DNA of 16,773 nucleotides from CAYJLB01 sp964370845 (GTDB taxonomy: Bacteria > Bacillota > Clostridia > Oscillospirales > Ruminococcaceae): assembly GCA_964370845.1 (NCBI GenBank), contig CAYJLB010000049.1, forward strand, positions 1-16,773. Reading direction: 5' to 3'. How positions within the stretch are numbered: position 1 is the stretch's first letter; each line of letters starts with the position of its first letter. Of this stretch, positions 1 to 6,937 are shown piece by piece. The notes below the pieces were generated by a model that was given only the letters and a program-made list of their open reading frames with translations, was not told the DNA's origin and searched no databases. Made by a program: the position numbers and the translations under genes.

Positions 1-584
1 AATTTTAAACCATAACACATAAAACCAAAGTCAACTTCTCCCATATTTATTATATCAGAGTGTATTTGTGATAAGTCAAATCCCTCTACTAACTCAATTT
101 TTTTAATAGGAAATTCACTACACCCTAAACAAGGTGTTCTAAATGCTTGTCCATTTTCTAATCTACGTTTTAGTATATTGTAGTGTTTAGCTTCAGTTTC
201 ATCATTTTTATCACTGCGATACCCTGTCATTTCAAAATGAAATTCCACACCATATTTTACATTTTTTAATAACATAGTGGCACGCTGGCTTATTGATTGT
301 TTTGTGTAGATTGAGATGTCTTTGTCTAGCCCTTTCATTTTTGAACGAACATTGTTAAAGGATACTTTATCACTTACTTCATTTCGCCTAATATTCATAA
401 AATTAATTGGATTATAAACAATAATTTTATCAATCACATATTTTATTGCAGGTTTCCAGTAAACACTTTTGATTATACCCTCAATAGCACTGGGTGTTGG
501 AACGTCATAACTAACACGCTCTACTTTTAATTCTGGGCGAGTGAAACAAGCATAATCTCCTTCTATTATTATTTTAAAACCCAT
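1..584 (-). CDS. cas5c: Cas5c (Cas5d), type I-C CRISPR-associated endoribonuclease, C-terminus cut by window edge
   Basis: In type I-C systems this Cas5 protein cuts the pre-crRNA repeat, taking the job Cas6 does elsewhere, and stays on the crRNA 5' handle in Cascade. Reading the minus strand from the ATG at 584-582 gives 194 codons with no stop before the window edge. The N-terminus has the family signature: CFTRPELKVERVSYDVPTPSA at residues 13-33, written here as CFTRPELK then VERVSYDVPTPSA, followed by VYWKPA at 41-46. Further on are QRATMLL and a C-terminal PCLGCSEFPIK segment like the YLGxREF stretch of the family. Tyr42 lies where the family has a catalytic tyrosine; I did not assign the lysine/histidine pair. 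A ribosome binding site, AAAGGTGGG, lies 6 nt before the ATG. It follows cas3 by 52 bp on the same strand, as expected for cas3-cas5-cas8c-cas7. Probably only 20-40 residues are missing. Confidence 0.93.
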   Translation of the reverse strand, partial: MGFKIIIEGDYACFTRPELKVERVSYDVPTPSAIEGIIKSVYWKPAIKYVIDKIIVYNPINFMNIRRNEVSDKVSFNNVRSKMKGLDKDISIYTKQSISQRATMLLKNVKYGVEFHFEMTGYRSDKNDETEAKHYNILKRRLENGQAFRTPCLGCSEFPIKKIELVEGFDLSQIHSDIINMGEVDFGFMCYGLK

Positions 585-620
585 AGAAAGCCCACCTTTC
601 TTACTTCTACTTATATTTTC

Positions 621-653
621 ATAAATTCAGATAAATTTAGATAAATTTATCTG
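621..653. repeat. 10-bp tandem repeat and perfect inverted repeat at the cas3 stop codon
   Basis: Three tandem 10-bp units of the form ATAAATTTAG (621-650) overlap a perfect 12-bp inverted repeat (628-639 and 642-653, 2-nt centre) that covers the last cas3 codons and the stop. In RNA it would form an AU-rich hairpin between cas3 and cas5c. It has no U-tract in the operon direction, so it is not a good terminator. A role in processing or in differential expression is speculative. Confidence 0.5.
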
Positions 654-2799
654 TGCCAGAAAACTGTATTCCTGTTTTTGATGTGTAGTAATCATTATTT
701 GTTAGAAAAAATATTCCCGAAGAAAAATCATTTAAGACACCCTGTTTTAGTAATTCTTCAAACTCCCATATAGCAATGCTTACGGTGTATTTTTGGAGTT
801 TGCGAGGATTTACTTTTCCGCTATCCATCGCCTTTCTCATAATATCACTTGAAAATTCATCTTGTGGTACGACAATAGAATAATGCTCATCATCTATTAG
901 ATTAAATTTTTCTGCATAGCTTTTAAAATTAAGATGATGCGGAAGTTGACCTTTTCGATATATAGCATTTGAAATTATATCTTCCTTACAGTATTCAAGC
1001 AATAAATTGTAATATTCATCAATACATTCAGGGCAGTTTATATCCTCGTACTTTTCCATAAGAAGTTTACTCAAAGACTGTTCCACACTAAATTTTTCTT
1101 CACCAATAGAAAAAACAGTAACGTTCCCTTTAGTACGTTTTCCCTCACGATTACATCTTCCGCCTGATTGTAATATACTACTAAGTCCTGTGAGTTCTCT
1201 TAAAACACTATGAAAATCTAAATCAACTCCCGCTTCAATTAATGAAGTAGATACAACTGTAATTTTCCTATCATCAGGAATTTCACCGCAAATTGGAAAA
1301 TCTATATCTAATTGTTTTAGTCGATTTTTTATAGTACTTATTATAGTATATCTATCTTTACCGGTCATATATGTAGATAAATGATAACATTCTCCTGAAA
1401 GTTTTTCATAAATTTCTTTAGCTTTTTTCTTCTTATTGACAATAATAAGTTTTGAAGGAGAGTCATCGGAAAATAATAATTCTTCTATTGAGGTAAACTC
1501 CCTAAAATGATAATTGCAAGTATTAAAATCAGAAAAAAGCGATTTTTCTTCGATTAAATCTGTAATTTCCACATTTAGTGCAAATTCTTTTTGTATTAGT
1601 TTTTTAAAATTAGGCATAGTAGCTGTTAGGAAAAGTGCCTTGCTGTTCAATAATTTTGTAATATTTGAAATAGCAACAAGACAAGGACGAAGGAACTGCA
1701 TAGGCATTAAATGAGCTTCATCGAAAATTATTATGCTATCTCCCATATTGTGAAGTTTACGCAGCTTTCCTCGTTTATTTTTATAAATGGACTCAAAAAA
1801 CTGTACAGCAGTGGTTATAATGAAATCTCCATCCCAATTTTCTATTGCATACTTTGCCCATTCTCTGTAATCTTCGTTATAATCTTTATCTTCCTCATAA
1901 GAAAAGCTGGATTGATGACGCAAAATGTTAAGTTCTTTAAATTTTTGCTCAAAAACCTCTGATGTTTGGTCAATGATACTGTTGTAAGGAATTACATATA
2001 TAATCCGCTTTTTATTAGTATTAATGGCGGTTTCAAGGGCTATTTTTAAACTACAAAATGTCTTTCCACTTCCTGTTGGCATATTTAAAAGCATAATATT
2101 TTCTGCTTCTTTCGCCTTGGAAAAAGCTATATTTTGTAGTAAAGAGCGACTTTTTTGAAGTTTAGTAATAGGTGTAAAACTATCAAGCAAATCATTTATA
2201 TCGCACAATGTTCTATTAAAATCCGAAGTCTTATTTATAACTTTTTCAGTTTTTGCAAAATTAGCTGAATCAATAGAATCGGCATCGGTTAAGCAGGAAA
2301 AACAATATCTTATTATAAAATCGAGCTTTTCGGTGACCTCTATTGGCGTTGTACAATCCTTTTTTAAGAATGATATAGCCTTATTTTTGTCTACATCTAT
2401 AGGAAATATCTCATTTTTATAAAAAGAATAATCTTCAAGACAACGCTTTAAATTCCCTTGAAGTGTGCTTTGGTCAGCAGAATCTGTAATAGAGCCGTAA
2501 TCTTGCAAGCCGCTATGATGACCTGCTATACAATATTGCATAATTACCGAAAGAATAGATTTATCAAAAATTTCTTTACTTTCTAATGCGCCACAAACTG
2601 CGTGATTGATTTTTACGTTTTCCCCATTTATTCGCCTTTGAAAGGTAGGTTGATATTTGCCAATATCATGAAAAAGAGCATAGTTATATACTGTTTCTTT
2701 TAGCTCATCAATGGAAAATTTATAAGCTAATTCAGCAGTATTATAACTATGCTCTTTAATAGTTTGTGTTTTAGACCCGTCATTTCGTGCGATATACAT
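637..2799 (-). CDS. cas3: Cas3, type I-C CRISPR nuclease-helicase (HD + DExH)
   Basis: Cas3 is recruited by Cascade to the R-loop, then unwinds and degrades target DNA. Numbered from the chosen ATG (720 aa), the N-terminal HD nuclease carries EHS at 16-18, FHDIG at 43-47, a histidine at 66 (NHA) and GHHSG at 93-97. The SF2 helicase follows with MPTGSGKT at 240-247 (Walker A), IIIFDEAH at 356-363 (motif II), FLTATMP at 390-396 (motif III) and QSGGRCNR at 544-551 (motif VI). All catalytic motifs look intact. An upstream in-frame ATG at 2823 is possible, but GGTGGTG sits 8 nt before the ATG at 2799 and the protein then begins MYIARND, the usual I-C start. It is transcribed from its own promoter at 2842-2870 and leads the operon into cas5c. 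Length fits the family. Confidence 0.96.
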   Translation of the reverse strand: MYIARNDGSKTQTIKEHSYNTAELAYKFSIDELKETVYNYALFHDIGKYQPTFQRRINGENVKINHAVCGALESKEIFDKSILSVIMQYCIAGHHSGLQDYGSITDSADQSTLQGNLKRCLEDYSFYKNEIFPIDVDKNKAISFLKKDCTTPIEVTEKLDFIIRYCFSCLTDADSIDSANFAKTEKVINKTSDFNRTLCDINDLLDSFTPITKLQKSRSLLQNIAFSKAKEAENIMLLNMPTGSGKTFCSLKIALETAINTNKKRIIYVIPYNSIIDQTSEVFEQKFKELNILRHQSSFSYEEDKDYNEDYREWAKYAIENWDGDFIITTAVQFFESIYKNKRGKLRKLHNMGDSIIIFDEAHLMPMQFLRPCLVAISNITKLLNSKALFLTATMPNFKKLIQKEFALNVEITDLIEEKSLFSDFNTCNYHFREFTSIEELLFSDDSPSKLIIVNKKKKAKEIYEKLSGECYHLSTYMTGKDRYTIISTIKNRLKQLDIDFPICGEIPDDRKITVVSTSLIEAGVDLDFHSVLRELTGLSSILQSGGRCNREGKRTKGNVTVFSIGEEKFSVEQSLSKLLMEKYEDINCPECIDEYYNLLLEYCKEDIISNAIYRKGQLPHHLNFKSYAEKFNLIDDEHYSIVVPQDEFSSDIMRKAMDSGKVNPRKLQKYTVSIAIWEFEELLKQGVLNDFSSGIFFLTNNDYYTSKTGIQFSGTDKFI

Positions 2800-2841
2800 T
2801 GTAAAATCACCACCAATAAACAATAATTTTTTATTTGATTT

Positions 2842-2870
2842 ATTATATCATATTATTCAAAAAAAATCAA
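2842..2870 (-). promoter_or_regulatory. Sigma-A-type promoter of the cas operon
   Basis: On the minus strand, TTGATT (2870-2865), a 17-bp spacer and TATAAT (2847-2842) preceded by TG (extended -10). It lies about 43 bp upstream of the cas3 ATG. It faces away from the recombinase promoter, so cas and recombinase genes are transcribed divergently from a 180-bp region. Confidence 0.75.
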
Positions 2871-2921
2871 CATACTATTTACCTTGTTAAAATTACTTCT
2901 TCCTAAATCCAGTAAAAACCC

Positions 2922-2950
2922 TTGCTAAATTAAAGCCAATACGTTATAAT
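2922..2950 (+). promoter_or_regulatory. Sigma-A-type promoter of the serine recombinase
   Basis: TTGCTA (2922-2927), 17-bp spacer, TATAAT (2945-2950), 29 bp before the ATG at 2980. I looked for a sigma-E (CATACA-type) element, as would be expected for a mother-cell-specific sigK recombinase, and did not see a convincing one. Confidence 0.65.
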
Positions 2951-2979
2951 AGAAAAATAAAATATAAATGGAGGCTTAT

Positions 2980-4830
2980 ATGAAAAATATAGACCAAAAA
3001 ATCGCTATATACTCCCGAAAATCAAAATTCACAGGAAAAGGCGAAAGTATTGAAAATCAAATTGAACTCTGCAAAACATATATCGCCACCCATTTGCCTG
3101 ATATTACATCTGAAAATATCTTGATTTTTGAGGACGAAGGATATTCTGGCGGACACCTTGACCGCCCTAAATTTCAAGAAATGATTAGTCTGGTTAAGAA
3201 AAAAGAAATTTCCCATATAATTTGTTATCGCCTTGATAGAATTTCTCGAAATATCGGCGATTTTGCACAGTTAATTGAGGAATTAAACGATTTAGGGACA
3301 GGTTTTATATCTATAAAAGAGCAGTTTGACACATCTTCCCCAATGGGCAGAGCGATGATGTATATTGCCTCAGTTTTTTCTCAGCTTGAGCGTGAAACTA
3401 TCGCAGAGAGAATTAGCGACAATTTGCGTGAACTTGCTAAAACTGGACGTTGGCTGGGTGGAGTAACTCCGACAGGTTTCGCTTCTAAAGCAGTGGAAAA
3501 AATCACTATTGACGGAAAACTAAAAAAAGCATTTAAGCTTGTTCCTATAAAAGAAGAAGTCGATTTAGTAAAGTTAATTTTCGCAAAATACCTTGAAACA
3601 AACTCCCTTTGCGCAACTGAAACTTTCTTAATTCAAAATAATTATAAAACCAAAAATGGTAGAGATTTTTCCCGTTTCACTATAAAAAACATATTGGAAA
3701 ATCCTGTCTATATGTGTGCTGACAAGGCTGGTTTTGAATTTTTGACAAAAAATAATGTTGAAATTTTCGGAGGATTTGAAACTTTTGATGGCATATCAGG
3801 TATTATGGCTTACAACAAAACCATTCAAAAACGTGGTAAAGCACACGAAACTCGTGATATGTCCGATTGGATAATTGCTGTTGGAAAACACGAGGGAATT
3901 ATTTCTGGCAATGATTTTTCAAAGGTTCAAACACGTCTTGCTAACAATAAAGATAAGAATTATCGCAAACCACGTTCAAATATTGCATTACTTTCAGGCA
4001 TTTTGTACTGCACTTGTGGAGATTATATGCGTCCGAAAATGTCTAGCAGAGTAAATTCTTACGGTGAATTTATCTATTCATATCTTTGTACAATGAAAGA
4101 AAAAAGCAAAATGCAAAAGTGCAAAATGAAAAACCCAAACGGAAATAATTTAGATAAGCTTGTTTGTCAAGAAATCAAAAAGCTCTCGACCGAGCCATCA
4201 ATGTTTTTAGCTGAACTTGAAAGGGTTAGAAGTGAAATAAAAACTGATAGCGAAAGCATTTCAGCACAGCTTGAAAGATTGGCAAAATTAAAGGTTGAAA
4301 AGCAAAAAGATATAGAAAAATTGACTATCACAGTAACAAATTCCATCGGAACACCTGCCGAACCTCACCTCATGAAAAAGTTAAACGATGACAGTGATGA
4401 ACTTAAAAATATTGAGCAAAATTTGGCTGAATTTGAAAAAATGACAACACAAAATGTTATGACCGACAGCGAGTTTGACCTCTTAAAAGACTTGCTTTCA
4501 AATTTCGCAAGCACTTTTGACGATATGAGCGTTGAACAAAAAAGAATGGCACTTCGCACTTTTGTCAAAAAGATAATTTGGGACGGTGAAAATGCCCATA
4601 TTTATCTCTTTGGCTCGATGGAAGATGATGTGGAATTACCGCCGATTGAAAATATATCAGAACAAATTTACAGCGAAAATATAAATGCGGGCGACAAACT
4701 TGCTCATTTTACAGAACTATCTTCGCAAAATGCCAGCGGAGGCACTCCGCAGCCACAAGGTGATTATAGAAAACGAAATACTAATGCTGTTTCGGAATAT
4801 GAAAAAGCACACAGGAGAGCTTCATTTTGA
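2980..4830 (+). CDS. Large serine recombinase, probable sigK-element excisionase (SpoIVCA-like role)
   Basis: This 616-aa protein is a large serine integrase. The resolvase domain starts with IAIYSRKSK, whose serine (residue 12) is the expected nucleophile, and continues with YRLDRISR at 83-90 and TSSPMGRAM near 118-126. A recombinase domain follows (about 165-275), then a zinc-ribbon with LYCTCG near 342-347 and two later cysteines, and a coiled-coil stretch at about 400-480. GGAGG lies 5 nt before the ATG at 2980; an ATG at 2968 overlaps this ribosome binding site and is less likely. Its 3' end overlaps, in another frame, the sigK 3' segment, so its last 20 or so residues are encoded by sigK DNA. 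That position makes it the likely enzyme that inserts the element into sigK and excises it during sporulation. Family assignment is certain; the sporulation role is inferred from context. Confidence 0.95.
   Translation: MKNIDQKIAIYSRKSKFTGKGESIENQIELCKTYIATHLPDITSENILIFEDEGYSGGHLDRPKFQEMISLVKKKEISHIICYRLDRISRNIGDFAQLIEELNDLGTGFISIKEQFDTSSPMGRAMMYIASVFSQLERETIAERISDNLRELAKTGRWLGGVTPTGFASKAVEKITIDGKLKKAFKLVPIKEEVDLVKLIFAKYLETNSLCATETFLIQNNYKTKNGRDFSRFTIKNILENPVYMCADKAGFEFLTKNNVEIFGGFETFDGISGIMAYNKTIQKRGKAHETRDMSDWIIAVGKHEGIISGNDFSKVQTRLANNKDKNYRKPRSNIALLSGILYCTCGDYMRPKMSSRVNSYGEFIYSYLCTMKEKSKMQKCKMKNPNGNNLDKLVCQEIKKLSTEPSMFLAELERVRSEIKTDSESISAQLERLAKLKVEKQKDIEKLTITVTNSIGTPAEPHLMKKLNDDSDELKNIEQNLAEFEKMTTQNVMTDSEFDLLKDLLSNFASTFDDMSVEQKRMALRTFVKKIIWDGENAHIYLFGSMEDDVELPPIENISEQIYSENINAGDKLAHFTELSSQNASGGTPQPQGDYRKRNTNAVSEYEKAHRRASF
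4755..4800. other. Probable attachment-site junction (att) of the element inside sigK
   Basis: Sigma-K homology in the plus-strand frame begins abruptly here. From about 4766 the frame reads IENEILM, a block conserved in sigma-K proteins, but the preceding codon is ATT (Ile) where sigma-K has Cys (RCIENEIL). Everything upstream belongs to the recombinase end. The crossover core must lie at or just after this point, within DNA common to both ends; the exact dinucleotide cannot be fixed without the other end. Confidence 0.65.
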
Positions 4831-5125
4831 GGAAGTTCTTGACACTGATAAAGACGGGAATTCCCTTACTTTAATGGACATTATCCCCGATAATGACAAA
4901 ACTTTTGAAAAAGTTGACACAATAATAAAATCAAAACAACTGTATGAATTTTTAAATGTAGTCTTGACAAAAAGAGAGGCTGAGATAATTAAACTTCGCT
5001 ACGGATTATATGGAAAGCGTTCCTTTACACAACGAGAAATTGCAAAAAAATTAAATATTTCACGTTCATATGTTTCAAGAATAGAAAAACGCGCGTTAGA
5101 AAAATTAAAAAGTAAATTTAAATAA
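4766..5125 (+). CDS. sigK: RNA polymerase sporulation sigma factor K, 3' segment of an interrupted gene
   Basis: This segment encodes the C-terminal 119 residues of a sporulation sigma-70 factor. It opens with IENEILMLFRNMKK (end of region 2 and start of region 3), then a DTDKDGN block typical of SigE/SigK proteins, a region 4.1 stretch KREAEIIKLRYGL, and a region 4.2 helix-turn-helix TQREIAKKLNISRSYVSRIEK, given here as TQREIAKKL plus NISRSYVSRIEK. The helix-turn-helix is close to the sigma-K version and less like sigma-E. Regions 1.2 to 2.4 are missing. The frame can be traced back to an ATG at 4685, but those upstream codons overlap the recombinase and show no sigma homology. It is therefore the downstream part of a gene split by the element, not a complete sigma factor. 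Excision would join it to the 5' part. It could be a dead remnant if no 5' part exists. Confidence 0.88.
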   Translation: MENEILMLFRNMKKHTGELHFEEVLDTDKDGNSLTLMDIIPDNDKTFEKVDTIIKSKQLYEFLNVVLTKREAEIIKLRYGLYGKRSFTQREIAKKLNISRSYVSRIEKRALEKLKSKFK

Positions 5126-5212
5126 AAAGAATTCATTTTTATCAACCAACAATACTATTTTTGTATAATTTCAACAAATATCGATTTTAGAAGAATTTCC
5201 GAAGAATTTCTA

Positions 5213-5241
5213 TTGAAAAAATACTTTAAATATGTTAAAAT
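5213..5241 (+). promoter_or_regulatory. Promoter of the FNT channel gene
   Basis: TTGAAA (5213-5218), 17-bp spacer, TAAAAT (5236-5241), 72 bp before the ATG at 5314. Both hexamers are near the sigma-A consensus. Confidence 0.6.
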
Positions 5242-5313
5242 ATAAAAAGTTTGAAAATAATTTAACAATATATTTTACTTAAGTATCGTATTAAAGGAAA
5301 GGTTGTCTAAAGT

Positions 5314-5925
5314 ATGAGTGATTTTCTTAAAAGTGTAATGGCGGGTGTTTCAATTTCATTTGCTGGGATTGTGTATCTTTCGTCTGAAAATTCTGTTGTG
5401 GGGGCGTTTTTGTTTTCACTGGGACTTTTGACAATTTATCATTTCGGTTGGCATTTATTCACAGGAAAAGCTTGCTATTTTCTTTCTGGAAAAAAAGGAG
5501 CAATAAAACTTGGTGGAATTGCTTTCCTCGGAAACACAATCGGGTGCTTGCTAATTGGATATTTATTTAGATTTACAAAGCTTATTAAACTTGAGGACCA
5601 TGTAGTAGATATTGCAACTGGAAAGCTTTCTTATTCGTTTTTAAGTGCTTTTATTATGGCGATTGGTTGCGGTTTTATGATGTATATTGCAGTAACAGGG
5701 TTTGCTAATAATAAATCTGAAATAGGTAGACATTTGCTACTTATTTTAGCAATAATGGTATTTATTATTTCTGGTTTTGAGCATGTTGTTGCAAATTTAT
5801 TTTACTTCTCATTTGCAAACATTTGGGATTTAAACGCTGTAGTTTATATTATTGTTTTTGCAATTGGTAACATTGTTGGTTGTAACATAATTCCACTTGT
5901 ACACAAATGTGCGGGGTCGCACTGA
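5314..5925 (+). CDS. Short formate/nitrite transporter (FNT) family channel
   Basis: A 203-aa membrane protein of the FNT family, pentameric channels for small monovalent anions such as formate, nitrite or hydrosulfide. Six hydrophobic segments are visible. The family's features are present: HLFTGKACYFL at about 47-57 (the LFTG loop after helix 2), LGNTIG at 72-77, ISGFEHVVANLFYF at 152-165 with the channel histidine at 157, and GNIVGC near the end. Many FNT proteins are 250-280 aa; this one is compact but lacks no helix. The ribosome binding site AGGAAAGG lies 11 nt before the ATG. The last five residues (CAGSH) and the stop codon come from the first copy of a 95-bp tandem repeat, so the original C-terminus was probably different. 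The substrate cannot be told from sequence. It is monocistronic with its own promoter. Confidence 0.88.
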   Translation: MSDFLKSVMAGVSISFAGIVYLSSENSVVGAFLFSLGLLTIYHFGWHLFTGKACYFLSGKKGAIKLGGIAFLGNTIGCLLIGYLFRFTKLIKLEDHVVDIATGKLSYSFLSAFIMAIGCGFMMYIAVTGFANNKSEIGRHLLLILAIMVFIISGFEHVVANLFYFSFANIWDLNAVVYIIVFAIGNIVGCNIIPLVHKCAGSH

Positions 5926-6123
5926 CCATTCACGTTATTCTTTTGTGAAATAGGAAAAATTTCCGCCTGCTGTTTTTCAATTGCAATGTATTTATTACAG
6001 AATGTGCGGGGTCGCACTGACCATTCACGTTATTCTTTTGTGAAATAGGAAAAATTTCCGCCTGCTGTTTTTCAATTGCAATGTATTTATTACAGAATGT
6101 GCGGGGTCGCACTGACCATTCAC
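5906..6123. repeat. 95-bp tandem repeat, 2.3 copies, overlapping the FNT gene's stop codon
   Basis: Two identical 95-bp units (5906-6000 and 6001-6095) and the first 28 bp of a third (6096-6123). Each begins AATGTGCGGGGTCGCACTGA, whose GTGCG/CGCAC arms form a short GC-rich hairpin. Two more small inverted repeats follow in each unit: TTCAC/GTGAA, and GGAAA/TTTCC with a 2-nt loop. The GC-rich head stands out in AT-rich surroundings. The identity of the copies means recent duplication. It looks like a short dispersed palindromic element, but I cannot name a family. Confidence 0.9.
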
Positions 6124-6135
6124 AATTATACTAAA

Positions 6136-6185
6136 AAATCTTATCTTGCAACTGTACAAAATGCAAGATAAGATTTATTTTATTT
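6136..6185 (+). terminator. Intrinsic terminator-like hairpin between the FNT gene and sfsA
   Basis: Perfect 15-bp stem (6136-6150 with 6162-6176), 11-nt loop, followed by ATTTTATTT. Most likely it ends the FNT transcript. It lies only 25 bp before the sfsA ribosome binding region, and no clear promoter lies between, so it may instead sit in the sfsA leader. Confidence 0.7.
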
Positions 6186-6209
6186 GTCAGAAAAAGGAAG
6201 GCTACGAGT

Positions 6210-6890
6210 ATGCAATATAAAAATATTGTTCAAGGTAAATTTTTATCAAGACCAAATAGATTTATCGCCAAAGTAGAAATTGGCGGTGAAATTCACACTG
6301 TCCATGTGAAAAATACTGGACGATGTAAGGAACTTTTAACAGAAGGTGCAACTGTTTTTTTGGAGGAAAGTGATAACCCTAACAGAAAAACAAAGTTCGA
6401 TTTAATTTCTGTCTACAAAGGTGACCAGCTAATTAATATGGATAGCCAAGTTCCAAATAAAATGGTGGGCGAGTGGCTTGAAAAATCGGGATTGTTCCCT
6501 AATTTAACATATACAAAAGCTGAATGTACATATAAAAGCTCACGCTTCGACATTTATCTGGAATTTGACGGAAAGAAAGCTTTTATCGAAGTGAAAGGTG
6601 TCACTTTAGAAGAAGAAAACGTAGCTTTTTTCCCTGATGCACCTACTGAACGAGGGATAAAGCATTTAAATGAGTTGTCCGCTTGTTTAAGTGACGGGTA
6701 TTTAGCTTATGTAATTTTTGTTGTTCAAATGGAAAATTGTCATACTTTTTATCCAAATGAAAAAACTCACCCTGAATTTGCTACTGCACTTCGAAATGCT
6801 AAGGAAAAAGGTGTAAATGTAATTGCTGTTAATTCAAAAGTTGAAAAAGATAGTATTTATATAAATGATTTTATTACAGCTGTTGTGTAA
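6210..6890 (+). CDS. sfsA: Sugar fermentation stimulation protein SfsA
   Basis: SfsA proteins (about 230 aa; 226 here) combine an N-terminal OB-like domain with a nuclease-like PD-(D/E)XK fold; E. coli SfsA was named from effects on maltose metabolism, and its molecular role remains poorly defined. Visible signatures: an N-terminal FLSRPNRFIA, VHVKNTGRCKELL at 32-44, and the core SSRFDIYLE at 110-118 with Asp114 followed by FIEVKGVTLE at 125-134 with Glu127 and Lys129, the expected acidic/lysine cluster. FFPDAPTERG at 140-149 is also characteristic of the family. AAGGAAGG lies about 10 nt before the ATG. It converges on the flavin reductase gene, with which it shares a terminator. The family call is secure; the biochemical function is not. 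Confidence 0.95.
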   Translation: MQYKNIVQGKFLSRPNRFIAKVEIGGEIHTVHVKNTGRCKELLTEGATVFLEESDNPNRKTKFDLISVYKGDQLINMDSQVPNKMVGEWLEKSGLFPNLTYTKAECTYKSSRFDIYLEFDGKKAFIEVKGVTLEEENVAFFPDAPTERGIKHLNELSACLSDGYLAYVIFVVQMENCHTFYPNEKTHPEFATALRNAKEKGVNVIAVNSKVEKDSIYINDFITAVV

Positions 6891-6898
6891 GTAAAAAA

Positions 6899-6937
6899 GA
6901 GTTTGGAAACTAAAATTATGTTCCCAAACTCCCATTT
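6899..6937. terminator. Bidirectional terminator between sfsA and the flavin reductase gene
   Basis: Stem GAGTTTGG (6899-6906) with CCAAACTC (6924-6931), and T-rich tails on both strands: TTTTTATTTT on plus, TTTTTTAC on minus. It lies between two convergent genes. Confidence 0.85.

Noticed and set aside
1514..1962. Plus-strand open frames within cas3
   Set aside because: They are antisense to a complete, motif-bearing cas3 and have no ribosome binding sites or protein-like composition.
2919..2945. Sigma-E-type promoter for the recombinase (AATACGTT near 2938)
   Set aside because: Only a partial -10 match, and no matching -35 element at the right spacing.
2824..2967. CRISPR repeat or leader between cas3 and the recombinase
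   Set aside because: No repeated 30-35 bp unit is present; the region is accounted for by two divergent promoters.
4685..4765. ATG at 4685 as the start of an independent sigma-like gene
   Set aside because: The codons before 4766 overlap the recombinase frame, lack sigma homology and have no ribosome binding site at the right spacing. The sigma regions needed for -10 recognition are missing.
5930..6112. A 60-codon minus-strand open frame over the tandem repeat
   Set aside because: It is the same repeat read in two frames (95 is not a multiple of 3), with no homology and no ribosome binding site.
5906..6123. A short CRISPR array: 28-bp repeats separated by 67-bp spacers
   Set aside because: The two 'spacers' are identical, so this is a 95-bp tandem repeat. 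Spacer length is also far above the type I-C norm.
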